The notes: generated by a model not told the origin, from the sequence alone. Counted from the first letter of the stretch, positions 34,499 through 46,692 are shown. The stretch: DNA of 64,000 nucleotides from Sclerotinia nivalis (GCA_029531795.1 JAPEIS010000001.1:6014001-6078000); one strand, 5' to 3'. Numbers and translations are program-made.

Positions 34499-35725
34499 TC
34501 ATTCACCTTTCGCGACCTTCTTCCTAGGTTTCCGGGCCCTCTTCTTAACGCCCTCACTCTTCGGCTTCAAAGGATCACTCTTCGCTTTCGTATGATCATT
34601 CTGTCCATTTCCCTTCCGCTTCCCCATTTCCTTTCCCTTCCCCCTCTTTCTCCCCTTCCCTTTATCACCCTTATTCGTCGGCCCCTCCCCTTGCGTCGCC
34701 CTCTCACTCAACTTCTTCCTTCCTGGAACCCAATAATCCCTGTCCGTCACACTTAAGTCCGCATTCGGTTCTCTTCCCTGCGCAATATCGATCTTCTCCC
34801 GAATCTGTTTAATAGTCCTCTCCGGATCCTGAGTAAAGTTCAACGAATCCAACATGTCAATATTTGGATCCAAATGATTTAATTCTCCATCCACGAATTC
34901 CGTCGCTCCAATCGCATCAACTTGTGTCCATTTTTGCATGACAAAGCGACAGTTATTGGGAATTGTGATGCGCATGGGATTGCGGTACCAACGGGGGAAA
35001 TATATAAAACCAAGCATGATACAATTTTGATCCGACAGATTAGGCATCCCGGAACGCCAGAGACGGAGATCGCGGATGCCGATTGAACCTTTGGGGATAG
35101 TAGGTTGGAAGGGAGGAGAATGTTCGGCGCGTCGATTGAATGCTGAGGATTTGATCCAGCCACGACCATGGCTTACGAGATCTCTGAAATTCCAATCGTG
35201 ATGGGATCCGGGCCAGATTTCGGGAGAGCCATTTTCGGGAGATACGTCGTGGAGGTACATGAATAGCTCGATGCAGGTGGGGAATTTGTGATGATTGTGA
35301 TAGGAGTCTATGTGGACGGCTTGACGAGATGTCGGGTCTTGTGTTGGGAGATTGATAGTGCTGCCTGCGTGTACAAGCTGTGGTTTTCCAATAACAGCTT
35401 CCATAACTGCTGCCGCATGTTTGTTGGCCCAAATATCTTCGACAAGCCATTCCTTGGATAAAGGAGGATATAAGGAGAAATTGGTCTTTTCGTTGCCATG
35501 GTTGAAGGCTAGATCCGGATCTTCCAATTTTTGGGCTCCATCGCTATTCATCTTCTCGTAGAATTTATCGACAATATCATGAGGAATGGCATTTTCAAAA
35601 ACGACAATTCCATTCTTATGAAATTCTTGTACTCCAGCTTGTACGTTTTCCAAAGAAGTAACACCGGATTTAAGCTCCTCGTCGGATATATCGATATGTT
35701 TGCAATGAGCATGTTTTGAAGGCAT
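34499..35725 (-). CDS. phytanoyl-CoA dioxygenase (PhyH)-like protein
   Basis: Single exon of 408 aa; start chosen at the ATG at 35725 (MPSKHAHCKH). PhyH proteins are Fe(II)/2-oxoglutarate oxygenases. The first iron motif H-x-D is present (AVHIDSYHNHH, H138 and D140), as is the family stretch DVSPENGSPEIWPGSH. The distal motif reads GIRDLRLWRSGMPNLSDQ. The position that normally carries the third ligand (W-H-x-G-x-x-N) is an arginine here (R224), so iron binding may be lost. The last ~70 residues are a Lys/Gly/Arg-rich tail that looks disordered and possibly nuclear-localising. Substrate unknown. On the coding strand the 5' part is C-rich and the 3' tail G-rich. Confidence 0.82.
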   Translation of the reverse strand: MPSKHAHCKHIDISDEELKSGVTSLENVQAGVQEFHKNGIVVFENAIPHDIVDKFYEKMNSDGAQKLEDPDLAFNHGNEKTNFSLYPPLSKEWLVEDIWANKHAAAVMEAVIGKPQLVHAGSTINLPTQDPTSRQAVHIDSYHNHHKFPTCIELFMYLHDVSPENGSPEIWPGSHHDWNFRDLVSHGRGWIKSSAFNRRAEHSPPFQPTIPKGSIGIRDLRLWRSGMPNLSDQNCIMLGFIYFPRWYRNPMRITIPNNCRFVMQKWTQVDAIGATEFVDGELNHLDPNIDMLDSLNFTQDPERTIKQIREKIDIAQGREPNADLSVTDRDYWVPGRKKLSERATQGEGPTNKGDKGKGRKRGKGKEMGKRKGNGQNDHTKAKSDPLKPKSEGVKKRARKPRKKVAKGE

Positions 35726-36455
35726 ATTGAAGCTTTTGTAACTGTTGAGTGATTGTACAGAACAGTATAATAACAACAAATCAATTATGCTTTTTTTTCA
35801 TCATTGCAGAACTTTATATATTTCTCGGGTTTGAACATCAAACAATGAAGTTGCAATCTTCAAAGAACATACATAGGAACGAGGAATTAAGGGTTCTTCG
35901 CGCGACTTCCATTTCATTGAAAAAACGGAGGGGGGGATCATAACAACAAAGGAAATAAGACATAAGCACAGGTAGACTCCGATTTTGAATTAGGTCAGGA
36001 GAAAAAGACAAAGACAAGGAAAGGAAGGCTATTGAATTGAAGCTCATATCGGCTTTTGGCTGAAGAGCAGAGAGTGTTGTTATATTTATCTTGGGAGAGT
36101 CAAAATGGAGTAGATAAATGGTAGAACAGCCACAAAAGAACAAAACGCAGCACCAAAAAAGAAGATGATCTTTTTGTTTGACTCAAATACTAAAGTAAAA
36201 ACTTACAAGTTTAAACCCCAGATTAAATCTCAGCTTATCCATAAATATATACTAATAACCTATATTTAACGCGCAGTATGAAAATGTAAAGATTCGATAT
36301 ATTATGAATTAAGAACTTCACGGAAATATTGAGCGTATCAATATTGACAATCTCTTCGGAGCACGCGAAAATCCACAACCCCACCACACAACACACCAGC
36401 CCCTTTCACACTCTATCATATTCCTTAAATCTTGGACTCCACATCAACAATCATC
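35726..36455. other. intergenic
   Basis: Upstream region of the PhyH-like gene and flank of the tRNA. No gene supported. Confidence 0.6.
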
Positions 36456-36547
36456 GGCCGGATGGTGTAGTTGGTTATCACGTGTCCTTAACAGTTAACA
36501 CCTGTTAAATACGGACAAGGTCCTGGGATCGTGCCCCAGTCTGGTCA
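36456..36547 (+). tRNA. tRNA-Val (anticodon AAC) with an 18-nt intron
   Basis: The cloverleaf folds by eye. Acceptor stem: GGCCGGA with TCTGGTC (two G-T pairs). D arm: GTG..CAC with AGTTGGTTA. Anticodon stem: TGTCC with GGACA. Loop TTAACAC: T33, anticodon AAC at 36490-36492, A37, and C38 after the intron. T stem: CTGGG with CCCAG. Discriminator is A at 36547. The intron (36494-36511, GTTAACACCTGTTAAATA) sits directly 3' of position 37, the standard nuclear tRNA intron place, and repeats the loop sequence TTAACA. The T loop is ATCGTGC instead of the usual TTCGANC. T54 and A58 are both changed, and this also alters the B-box promoter, so it may be weakly expressed or a pseudogene. A run of five T follows at 36554. 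Confidence 0.8.
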
Positions 36548-36553
36548 TTTCAC

Positions 36554-36558
36554 TTTTT
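36554..36558 (+). terminator. likely Pol III terminator of the tRNA
   Basis: TTTTT seven bases after the discriminator base, followed by further T-rich sequence. Confidence 0.5.
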
Positions 36559-36981
36559 CTTTTCATTTTTTCATTTCGCAATTTTTCAGATTTTAATCTC
36601 ATCTCTTGATCTTCTTGTTTTTTTGGGGAGGTTTTATGGCTTTCTGCAGGCGTAAAAGTGGTGGGTGGGGTTGTATCTTATAATTCAATATGGTCAACAG
36701 GACACCCAACAACCTACAATAACCAAAGAGATTTTATGGTGAAGGATCAATTCTGATATTGACGGGGAATGACAATATTTTGCGGAAAACGTTTCAGATA
36801 TTAGGTATGTTATCCATCACGTTATCAAGTTATAAAGTACAATCAGAAAGGACTAAGAGGAACTTATCCATTTTGCATAATGAATGAATGCAATTGTGTA
36901 CTACAGTAGCAATTTCTCGACTCTAACAAATGGAATGATGCTCAAGAACATATCACACAAACATCAAAGACTTGATCCAAT
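36559..36981. other. intergenic
   Basis: 3' flanks of the tRNA and the aminopeptidase. Nothing seen. Confidence 0.6.
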
Positions 36982-39900
36982 TCAGTAATAACCATTGGTT
37001 TTCAACCATTCGAGGATAATCTTCCTATCTCTGGCTTTGAGAGCTGCTCTTCCCCTGATAGTATCGGCAATAATAGCCAATGATCGATCATAGCCTCTGT
37101 TGTCTTTATTCTCGAAGAACTTTTCAATTTGCTTGTTGATATCATCATCACTAAAGGAGGCTAGAGAAAGCTTAATAAATCGATCGAAGACGACCATGTT
37201 GGCAGATCTGCAAAAAAAGTTAGTGATACTGTTAAATGAACAGATTATTCAATTGCTGCAACGGGATACTCACAACCTCTCCTTGATTGGATCGAAGTTA
37301 TCTTGAATATATTGCCAAAGCTGGTAACGTGTCTTGGTATTTGCCGCAAGAGCAGCTGCACCTGTGTGGACATCTTGTGTTGCAACCTCATTGAAGAGAA
37401 ATTCAAAATAGTCGGCGATAAGTGCTGGAGTTTGAACACGTCCCATTGCACGGAGTGTAATCTCTTTACCATCGATGGAAGTTGTTTCGCGATACTCTTT
37501 CTTCAGAGCATCATATTCAGATTTTCCACCATATCGAACGGAAAGGCCAAATATTGCAGTTCTCAGACTTGGATGAATGACCGACTTGTCCTTGCCGCTT
37601 GTGTACAGATCGAAGCGACGTTTAGCTTCGGTGATAATTCTATATTTTGTCAACCATGAATTATGCATGCAATACGTTTTTTTGAACTTACTCTTTGTGG
37701 CCATTGATACCGGCAGAGAGTATCAATAGAGGTCGAAGCTGTGACTTAAGGAAATCTTCATCCGCAGGTTGTTCCCAACCTATCTTTTCCGCCGCTGGAG
37801 TGACCAATTTTAGTAAAAATGCTTTCATACCATCCGAGATTGCGTCGTCATCGGAGAACACCGATTTGATAGTGCCACTGGGTCCCAGGATCTTTGTCCA
37901 AACCAAGTGATTAGATTCATCAGATAAACCTTGCACCAAAGTCAAGAACGCTGGAGTTGCTGCTTGTCCTGATATTGCGAGTGCACCCGCATCGGCAATG
38001 AGACCTAGGCCAAAGTTAGTTACCAGATTGAGACAAGAGAACGTGATTAGAATTCCTAATAGTCCAGGCTGCAGTCCAAATTTGGAAGCTTCCGATGTTT
38101 GCCAAATTGTGAGTGTTTCTAGGTTTCGGCATCTAAAAAGTTCAACCTTCCAATCGTTTCAATATACCACAGGTTGAACAATTGGATGGTTTAACAGGTC
38201 AAATGAACCGGGAAGCTCCTCACTATTGTGCTGAACTGCAGTCTGGACTATGAAAAAATCCCAAGCTTAGTCTAGACTTACCGATTTTATCAGTCAAGCT
38301 GAGGCGATCCAATTGTGATCCAAGCTTGGCAAGTCTTGCTGGTGGATAATTGACACGATAAAATCCTGCAGTGTCGGTGTTGATCTTGTAGAAAGAGTCA
38401 TCAATATCTCTGATTGTATCTTCTTTTCGTTCAAAAGCGATTTGCTGTGCTCCTTGGGTTCCAACTTTTCCTTGGAAATCCAAAGGCACCCACCAAGTTG
38501 TTTCGTCATCTTCAGGTTTCACATCCCCCGTCGAGAGATAACGACTTTGCTTAATGCTGATTTGTCCAGGTTCTTCAGTAACAGTGAGAACAGGGTAGCC
38601 CATCTTGGTAATCCATGGATCGATGATAGCTTTCACATCTAGACCCGAAGCTTCGCTCAGAGCTGACCACAAATCTTGTGTTGTGGCATTACCATAAGCG
38701 TGAGCTTTTAGGTAATTTGAAACTCCCTTCAAGAATGTCTTTTGACCAAGGTGCGTGGCCAGCATTCGAAGCACCGAGCTACCTTTAAGGTAGCTAATGG
38801 AATCGAAAATTTGATCAACGTCCAAAGCATCTTTAACTGGTACTTCAATAGGATGCGAGCTACGTAAGGAGTCCAACTGGAATGCAGTCTGCATGCCCTC
38901 AGCCACGAACTGGGGCCATACACACCAATCTGGATGGAAATGATCTGTTGCCAGCCATCCAACCCAGGTAGCGAAACCCTCATTAAGCCAAAGCTCACTC
39001 CACCAGTCCATAGTGACTAGGTTTCCAAACCATTGATGGGCAAGTTCGTGCGCAACGACATAGGCAATTCTGTTTTTAAATTTTGTATCGGAAGTCTTCT
39101 CGTCAAACAATACAGCCGTTGTGCGATAAGTAACCTGGAACAGTGAGTAGCGATTTAATGCATTCAAGGATATAGACTACTTACAAGGCCCCAGTTCTCC
39201 ATACTATCCAGTAGATTGGAAAGTTAGTTAGCGTGCTCATAAAATTGTAGGGGTTCGGGAAACTGTTGGCAACATACGCTCCATGGGACTAGAAAAGACG
39301 ATTAGCGAAAGTGCCAACTACACTGCGTGTATGCGGCGGGCGCACGAATTGATTGATTTAAAGAAGGATGTTCAGATATCCAACGTATAGCTCATGCAGA
39401 TAGGGAATATATCGACAACAACAAAATTAGAGACTTACAAATTCATGTACAGCAAGTAAATCAGCTTTAGGGAGTGGATAGTCGATATCGAAAATTTCCG
39501 AAAATAAGTCAATGACTTTAGGTGCATGATCAAGTGCATATTGTGCTTGACTCTTCAAGCCTCTAGTAGTATAGACACGGACAGGGATTGGCTTCCCATT
39601 ATACTTGCGTTTTGTGAAGTCCTCGATGTACTCGAAATCTCCCATTGCCCAGGCGAGAAGATAGGTACTCATGATTGGCGTTCTTTCAAATTCGATGAAG
39701 TGATATCCATCCTTAGAATTTCTCGAGCCCTTCTCAGGCATATTGCTCAAAGCAATTTGATCCTTAGGAATTTCGATCTCGAAGTCAAAAGTAGCCTTTA
39801 AGTTAGGCTCATCGAAACATGGGAAAGCTCTACGAGCGTCAGATGACTCGAATTGAGTGCTATACATGCAGTGGAAATCATCAACCTTAGGAACAGACGC

Positions 39901-40302
39901 AGCTGGTGTGACTTGAGGTTTATATTTCGAATAGTAAAAGCCTGCCATATCATTGTTGACTGTTCCTTGAAATTTGATTGCTAGGTTGGCATTTTCGGAG
40001 ACAGACAGCTCATCCGGGAAGCTTAAAGTTACACGCTGTTTCTTAGCATCATAAGATATCTCACTTGACTTGATAGACTGCGAGGTCTTTCCAGCAGTCA
40101 GAACCACCTCTGCTTCATGTATCTTCAGTTGTAAAGCATTTAAGGTAATTTCCTTGGTGGGCTTGACGATTTTGATATCAATGTTGACAGTCCCTTGATA
40201 GCTGAATGCCCCCCCTAACTCGATGTCGTAAACAGAAAGCGCATAATGAGAAGGCTTGACAGAATCGGGAAGCACATCTCGGTCAGATGTTGGAGATGCC
40301 AT
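36982..40302 (-). CDS. APE2: M1-family zinc aminopeptidase (Ape2/Aap1-like)
   Basis: Seven coding exons: 40302-39439, 39288-39278, 39203-39185, 39134-38282, 38004-37692, 37639-37274, 37207-36982, giving 883 aa. It removes N-terminal residues from peptides. Exon 1 encodes the N-terminal beta domain with FHCMYSTQFESSDARRAFPC and FDEPNLKATFDFEI. The exopeptidase motif GAMEN (291-295) is split between two microexons of 11 and 19 nt. The zinc site is HELAH (327-331) plus E350 in WLNEGFATWVGW. The C-terminal ERAP1-like helical domain follows, ending ILEWLKTNGYY. All junctions are in phase with canonical ends, and the length equals yeast Ape2/Aap1-type enzymes. There is no signal peptide, so it is probably cytosolic. 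It is transcribed divergently from CENP-W, with 494 bp between the start codons. Confidence 0.93.
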
Positions 40303-40796
40303 GATGCCAATGATTCAACGATTTGTGGTGGACTCTGATCCTGGATGTTAAGAAACGTGCGGAAATGTTGTCAAACCAATTTGATGTTGAATTGACATTC
40401 GTAGTTTGAGTGTCTTTTTGGATGAAATTTGAAGATGTCAAGTAGAAAGAAATGGAAAGAAAGCCGAAGGAAGCCGTCGATGAAATTAAAAAGTAAATAG
40501 CAGTCTGTTTGTCATAAGTACTAAGTTTGGCAGGTGCGGGAGGGGACGAAACCACCCACTTGCCTAATTAGGTAACTCATCCGATGAAGCTTAGTGAAAG
40601 CTTGAAACCTCAACCAATAAGCGACTCCAGATGGCAAGGCTGTGAAACTCAATATCACAGCACGCGAGGTAAACACTGCAACCACAAAGCACGGAATTAA
40701 ACATCACAGCATAACTGCATCACGAAACTCAGCAACAAGATAATATCTGCGCAATCCTTCTTGTACGGATATCAAATATCTACCATCATACAAATC
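40303..40796. promoter_or_regulatory. shared divergent promoter region APE2 / CENP-W
   Basis: 494 bp between two opposite start codons. It contains both 5' leaders and no other gene. Specific factor sites cannot be assigned by eye. Confidence 0.5.
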
Positions 40797-41211
40797 ATGG
40801 CCACTGGACAGAAACTTTATCCCCGGGCCAGTCTCAAGAAGATTATTAAAGCCCATTCCAAGCGCAATCTCACCAAAAATGTCGATGTTTTGGTACGCTT
40901 TACAACACGTCTCCGGAAGAAAGGCCATTTACTGATTTACACATCATAGATATTCCTTGACTATATGCTATTTCTTGAAACGTATGTCGCAATAATCCCC
41001 ATCCAGCGGATCCATTCGTCCAGGAATATTGTCTAATTGATCCAGGTTAATGAAAGAAGCCGGTATCAATGCGAAGCAAGCTGGAGAGCGTGGCATTAGC
41101 GCCAAGAGTATAAAGAAAGTCACTGAAGTATGTCCAACTTTCTTGCTATTTTTTGTATCCATAATAACCTTCTTTACTATCTAGCTATCACTATCGAAAT
41201 TCAAGGGATGA
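40797..41211 (+). CDS. inner kinetochore histone-fold protein CENP-W
   Basis: Four short exons (40797-40892, 40950-40981, 41046-41127, 41185-41211) give only 78 aa, so long-frame searches miss it. CENP-W pairs with CENP-T through a histone fold and helps build the kinetochore on centromeric chromatin. Exon 1 gives LYPRASLKKIIKAHSKRNLT and KNVDVL, exon 2 IFLDYMLFLE, exon 3 LMKEAGINAKQAGERGISAK then SIKKVTE, and exon 4 LSLSKFKG. Together these form a complete three-helix histone fold matching fungal CENP-W proteins as I know them (motifs AHSKR, ERGISAKSIKKVTE, FKG end). Introns are 57, 64 and 57 bp, with GTACGC, GTATGT and GTATGT donors. All phases fit. Confidence 0.88.
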
Positions 41212-41955
41212 GGCTCGAGCGTGGGAGAGTGATTGTACAAAGTTATAGTGAAATGCGACTTTGCAGAAGTGTATGGGCATGAAGAGTGCTTCAATTTCAG
41301 GAAATTATCAGATATGCCTACCTAAACATAGTTGCTGCGAATAATGGCGGGGTTGGCAGATAGCCATGCGGAATAGCTAAGGAGGGGCGGTCGTCAAGGA
41401 GGTAGAAGAAGAGTGTATCAGACGAGGCTGAGGATTTCAGGCACCATTCGCTCGAGGGGTACAACGCGAAGATGATCAGAATACAGCAATTCAGTGAACC
41501 ATATATTAATCAATTGAGGTTCAATTGGTTATAAGATAATGATGAATACATAAACCTTCAATATTAAACAAGTCTCAGCCTCTTTTGTATTCACTCATAA
41601 TATTCAGATGCATTGACTTTTCTTCTGTTGGGGTCAAAATTTATTCTACTTCCTTCTTCCACGTTCGCTAAGGCCGACAAGGTTCCGATCCAAACATCTC
41701 CCCCCCCCCTCATCTTGAAGCTCCCTCACTTTTGATAATTAATACCATCAGCTCCTAAAAATTCATATCTATCTTACACAACTCCGATCTCAAACCTGAA
41801 AATATCCTTTTTCTCAACTTCTTGTATTAAATACATCGTTTTACTCATAGACGAGGCATTTTAATTATTCACTCAGAAGCAAGCCATCATCTCGACATTT
41901 CTGTATCACGAAATCACGAAATCACCCTGAAAGTCATAACGAAATAAGTCACACA
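41212..41955. other. intergenic / 5' leader of YAG7-like gene
   Basis: No gene. A C-run (about 41700-41711) and pyrimidine-rich leader sequence precede the start at 41956. Confidence 0.6.
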
Positions 41956-43594
41956 ATGGCTGCTTCAGTAACTCAAAATCCAGCTTCTAAGCCAGAATCT
42001 AAGTCTGCGAAGAAGAAGAAGGCCAAGACCGAAGCTGTCGAGGTTCAAAAGTCCGCCGAACCAACAGCAATCACAGAGAAGGCCCCCTCCAACAGTGCTG
42101 AAGAGAGCACCAATGGTGATGGAGCATACGAAAGTCCATATATCAAGGAGCTCTACAAGTAAGAAGTTTTATTTTCGAACAACCACATCAATCTATCATT
42201 GGTGTTGTCACTTATTCGTGTGAGGGGCAGGTAGCTGACAACTCATTTCAGGAATATTCGTAATGTCAACAAGAAGATCGTAAGTCAAGATAATCTGCGG
42301 ATGATCGCCTTGAGACAAATTGCTAATATTGCACAGACAAACGCTTCCAAAGTTGACAATGTCCTCGCCGAAAACCCTGGCAAGAGCTTGGACGAGTTGG
42401 TAGCTACTCGCAAAATCAACGCTGATCAAAAGGCACAAATCTTGAAGAAGCCATCTCTCCAGGCATCTTTGGCCCAGCTTGAGGAGCAGATCGCACAATA
42501 TAAGAAGTTCGACCAAGAATACAAGACTAAACTCCAGGTAGAGAAGGCTGAATTCGAGAAGACTTTCAATGAGCGTGCCAGTAGAGAACTCGAGGAGAAG
42601 GTCAACGCTGCTAAGGAATCAGTTGCCAAGGAGAAGGCTGAGGAACAGGAGGCCAATTTATTACTCATTACTAAATTCCTCTGTCTCGCTGCTTTGCGCC
42701 GAAGCCCCGAAAATGATCCAAACCTTGATGAGAACAAGGGCATTGAAGGTCTTCTCACCCAAGTCTACAGTGGTGATGAGGCTGCTGTAGGTGCCATGAC
42801 AAAGATTATCCAAGGTTCTGAGGAGATCTGTTCCTCCGTCAACGGCGAGGAACTCACTACAACTTGTAAGTGCGCGTGCTATTAGAATTATTACAACCTT
42901 ACTAACTAGTTGTTAGATGCCGATATCAAGGCTATTGCGCTTGCGCTACCAACCACATCTGCCGCTTCCGAATTTATCGAGGCCGCTGATGAAGAGACAA
43001 CCCAAACGGAAGCCACCGAGTATCCAGTTCAAAGTGACCCAACTATCGCCAACGCCGGCTTGACCGAAATCGATGACCCTGTAACAAGTGCAATGACCAA
43101 TGGTCATCAAGAACCAAGTTTCGAGGAAGCTCAAGGCCTCCCTCAAAACTCCGCTTTTGGCGAAGCAGGAAATGCTGCGGCAGAGGCAAATTTGGACAAC
43201 AACAACGATTTGTCTACGTCGCAAGAGTGGGTTGAGGTTCCTCGCGAAGCTACTGAGGCCGAGACTGGTGTTACTGCTACTCCTGCTGCCGCTCCTAATA
43301 CTCAAAGCTGGGCCGATGAACAACCAGACAGCCCCGGTTCAGTAAGTCGACTCCAACCTTACAAGATAAATCAAGGATATTTTGCTAATAAATTTTCTTC
43401 AGAAGACTCCTACCCCTCCAGCTACCAACAATGATGGCTTCCATGAAGTCAGCCGTAGCCGTGGCCGTGGAGAGTCTCGTGGTAGAGGTGGCCGAGGTCG
43501 TGGTGGCTTCAGAGGTGATGGACAACATCGAGGAGGACGTGGTCGAGGTGGTCCACGTGGAGCTCCTCGTGCCCCAAGAGGCGACTCATCATAG
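41956..43594 (+). CDS. YAG7-like RGG-motif protein
   Basis: Five exons (41956-42158, 42252-42279, 42337-42865, 42917-43341, 43403-43594) give 458 aa. The N-terminus is a Lys-rich low-complexity segment. The core has SPYIKELYK, NIRNVNKKI, TNASKVDNVLAENPGKSLDE and a Glu/Lys-rich predicted coiled coil (EKVNAAKESVAKEKAEEQEA). This is followed by a helical part and a long acidic linker. The C-terminus is an RGG box (RGRGESRGRGGRGRGGFRG), typical of RNA-binding and ribonucleoprotein proteins. It resembles the fungal YAG7 family, whose function is not well defined; RNA or ribosome association is an inference from the RGG tail. Exon 2 is only 28 nt. All phases agree. Confidence 0.82.
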
Positions 43595-46500
43595 ATTCAC
43601 CTTTCGGGAACAGCTCTAGAGCCTCACAATATGTGAGCTCTTAGGCTTCAGCTCACACAGCTTGTAATAACCTCATCCTTTCATTCAACTTGTTTCTCGC
43701 GGCATGGCATCACACAAAGGCGAAATGGGTAAAGTTTTTTTTTGCATTTATTATTTGCAATTGCGAAAACAGCACAATTAGCATTTGCACGGATCTGTCA
43801 TGTTCTTGATATTGGCTGGATATGGCCTAGGGCTATAATGATATGGAAGAGCGGTTACTCTTTATGGCATTACATACAACAACACAATTCTGTATTTTGG
43901 CCACTGATTTTTCTTTTTGCGCGCTGTTATGCAGGCTGCTTGTTCATACCCCCCACACATTGAAAAGTTCGGATGGTTTGGTCTTTGATTGCTGATCTTG
44001 GTCTTGGTCTTTTAGGACGGTTGGACCGGATCGGGACTGAGGGGTTTGCATCGGATTGAGGTGTGGTCAAAACAAAACGATTGATATCTATGATTTGATG
44101 ACGGTTGCATATGGGCATAATGAATGAAAATTACGGATACAGATTATATGAGAGTGTTTTACACATATGGTGATGAAGTGATTTTTGATTGCATGTGAAA
44201 TGTGGAATTAACTTTTTTTAAAAAGAAGATGGCTCAAGAAATATAAGTACAGTAAGAGAGGATGGATGAATGTATGCATCATTTCTATGAAACGAAACCC
44301 CAAGAGATTAGAATAGGCAATAATGTGAAGATTAGGGGATGAGATTTGAGGGGGTGGGCGAGACCGGCAGTGGATTTGATCGGCAGTTCGGTTCATATGG
44401 AATTCGAATTCGTTGCTTCGCGCTGGGTGAATATCACATCAGTACCTATGTATGCATTGGGAATGGGGAATTGGGAATCTGTAAGGTGATGGGATAGGAT
44501 GGGATGGGATGTCCGGATGGAATGTGATGGAATGCGTTTTTTTCAGGTACTTACTCGAGTATGAGGAGGGTGAGGAGGGTTTAGAATTTTCATGGGGGGC
44601 TTTTGAGAAGGAGGTTTGGAGATGGAGATGGAGATGGAGATAAAAAAGGAAAGGAAAAGTGTATAGTTCATACAGATTGATTGTATGGATGGTGAACGGA
44701 TGGGTATGCGTTGTAGGTTTTCGTTTGCATATTTGAATCTAGTATTTTTGATGTTTTTGATGGATTTGCTGGAGCGGTGCGGCTGTGTGGAGGGGACGGA
44801 TGGGGTAGTATTGGTGGGTTCAGGACTGGGATGAGATGAGATGAGGGTGGTTTGGTCTGGTTTGTTGTGTGCGTATGATGGAGGGATTGATGGGTGGAAT
44901 ATATGAGTATTAGTATGTGGGTAGAGTTGCAGAGGAGTGGGCAGAGTGAGGGAAAAGAGGAAATAATCTCTTGTTTCATTCTTTAGTAAATAGTGACGGT
45001 ATAGGTATAGGTATAGGTAAGTAGGTATTAGAGATGTGAGCCCCGGCTGTCAATATGCTGACAAGATTTCATTTGTTAAGTATATGCTCATGGTAGTTTA
45101 TGTGATTGTTCTTGGGTGTATGTATGATATGAGATGATGATTAGATCCAGGTGTACCGTCGTTTTATCTAAGTACATTAGATCCTCCTGATTTTTCATTG
45201 TGTTATCTGGGTCCGTCGTCTTACTAGTCGCATCAATCAAAATGATATCATATCATGCCGTTCGATAGCGTAGTCGAATCAGATTACGATGGTGACGATC
45301 ATGAGTGCGAATAAATGCATTAATAGAAATGTGACTGGTTTCTGAGGTGTGGGGCTGAGATAAGATTAGCCTATGAACACTGGGAAATCTCAACAGAGTC
45401 GCCGTTCTTTGCAACAATTGAATAGCACCCGCTTCTTTTCGAAATCGAACTGTTTCTCATACACAACCTTCGCGAGAGCCACTGTGATAGGCTACGAGGA
45501 TAGTGTCGAGTCACCTGTATGCTGCCGAGCATCTCGATTTGTGAGGTTGTTGACCCTCTCTTAACTTTCATATTTGCACATCTTGATGCATTGACATTGT
45601 GATTACGCATCCTTCAAGAACGAAATTGATTATGCAAACGGGGCTCTCGTATTCTAGAAAGAATTGAAACGACATCGATACCTCGGACGAATATATCCAG
45701 GGCTGCATGCCCGCAGATTGTTTGCAGGCTTGCACGCTTGGTATTCAAAATTCTGCGGCGACACATGTGAGGGATCTTCGAGGATCATGACTGGCTGTGA
45801 CGATATACTTCCAACCAGTGGCCACTGTTTCCCCAGATATAAAGGTTCGATTTCGTAAGATCTGTACTAGGATTTCATGGGGAGGACGGGTAATATTTGC
45901 CTAGGGTAGGTAGGTAGGTGGAGATGGAGAGGTGTCACCGCTTTTAGCCACTTGGCCCACGCCTTGTCGGAAGCTTAAATTTAACGTAGATGCAAGTTCA
46001 ATGACAGAGATTTCACTAGTACAGGGGCATCATCCTATCGGGTTACTTATCGAAGATATACGTATCTTTGATCAATTCACTTGTGATCAACGTCATATCA
46101 TATCAACTCCTTCAGAATTAAGAATCCTGTGTATTCCAATAAACCAAATTGATAAATCCATCGCGACTCTTGATCATGTAGGTAAGGAGCATGTCACAAC
46201 AACTTTATCGCACTTGACTTGATTGAAATGGACTGTACACCAAAGAACAATCCGAACGAACGTCCGAAGCTGTACAGCGGTACAGTGCAAAATGATGAGA
46301 CTAAAGATAAACTTCTCAGCCCTATATGATGATGATTCCAGTTTTGTTTGGATAATTTGAGATGATTTTCATCTTACAGGAAGGTGAACTGTGCACTGCA
46401 TAAAATGATCTCGACCGATCCAATAAATCAATCAATAATAATTCAAGCAGCAACACAGTTAAGAAATCATGAAGAAAGACCTGAACATAAAAGCCCTCCC

Positions 46501-46692
46501 GGAAAGAAACAAAATGTCGCAAAAGAGAGAAATTTCGTTCAACTATTGCAATTTGTAACTATCTAGGCATATCTCCTTAACTCATGTGAAAGGAAGAAGG
46601 ACACCATGATATACTTTTAGTACTTGGATTGCTCTCAATTTGTTTATGCTCCTCTCTCCCACAGTGAATGCGTATCTGTGTTGGACACACAT

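Noticed and set aside
45932..46222. 96-codon plus-strand frame in the large intergenic gap
   Set aside because: No recognisable domain, no ATG context or intron support; left unannotated.
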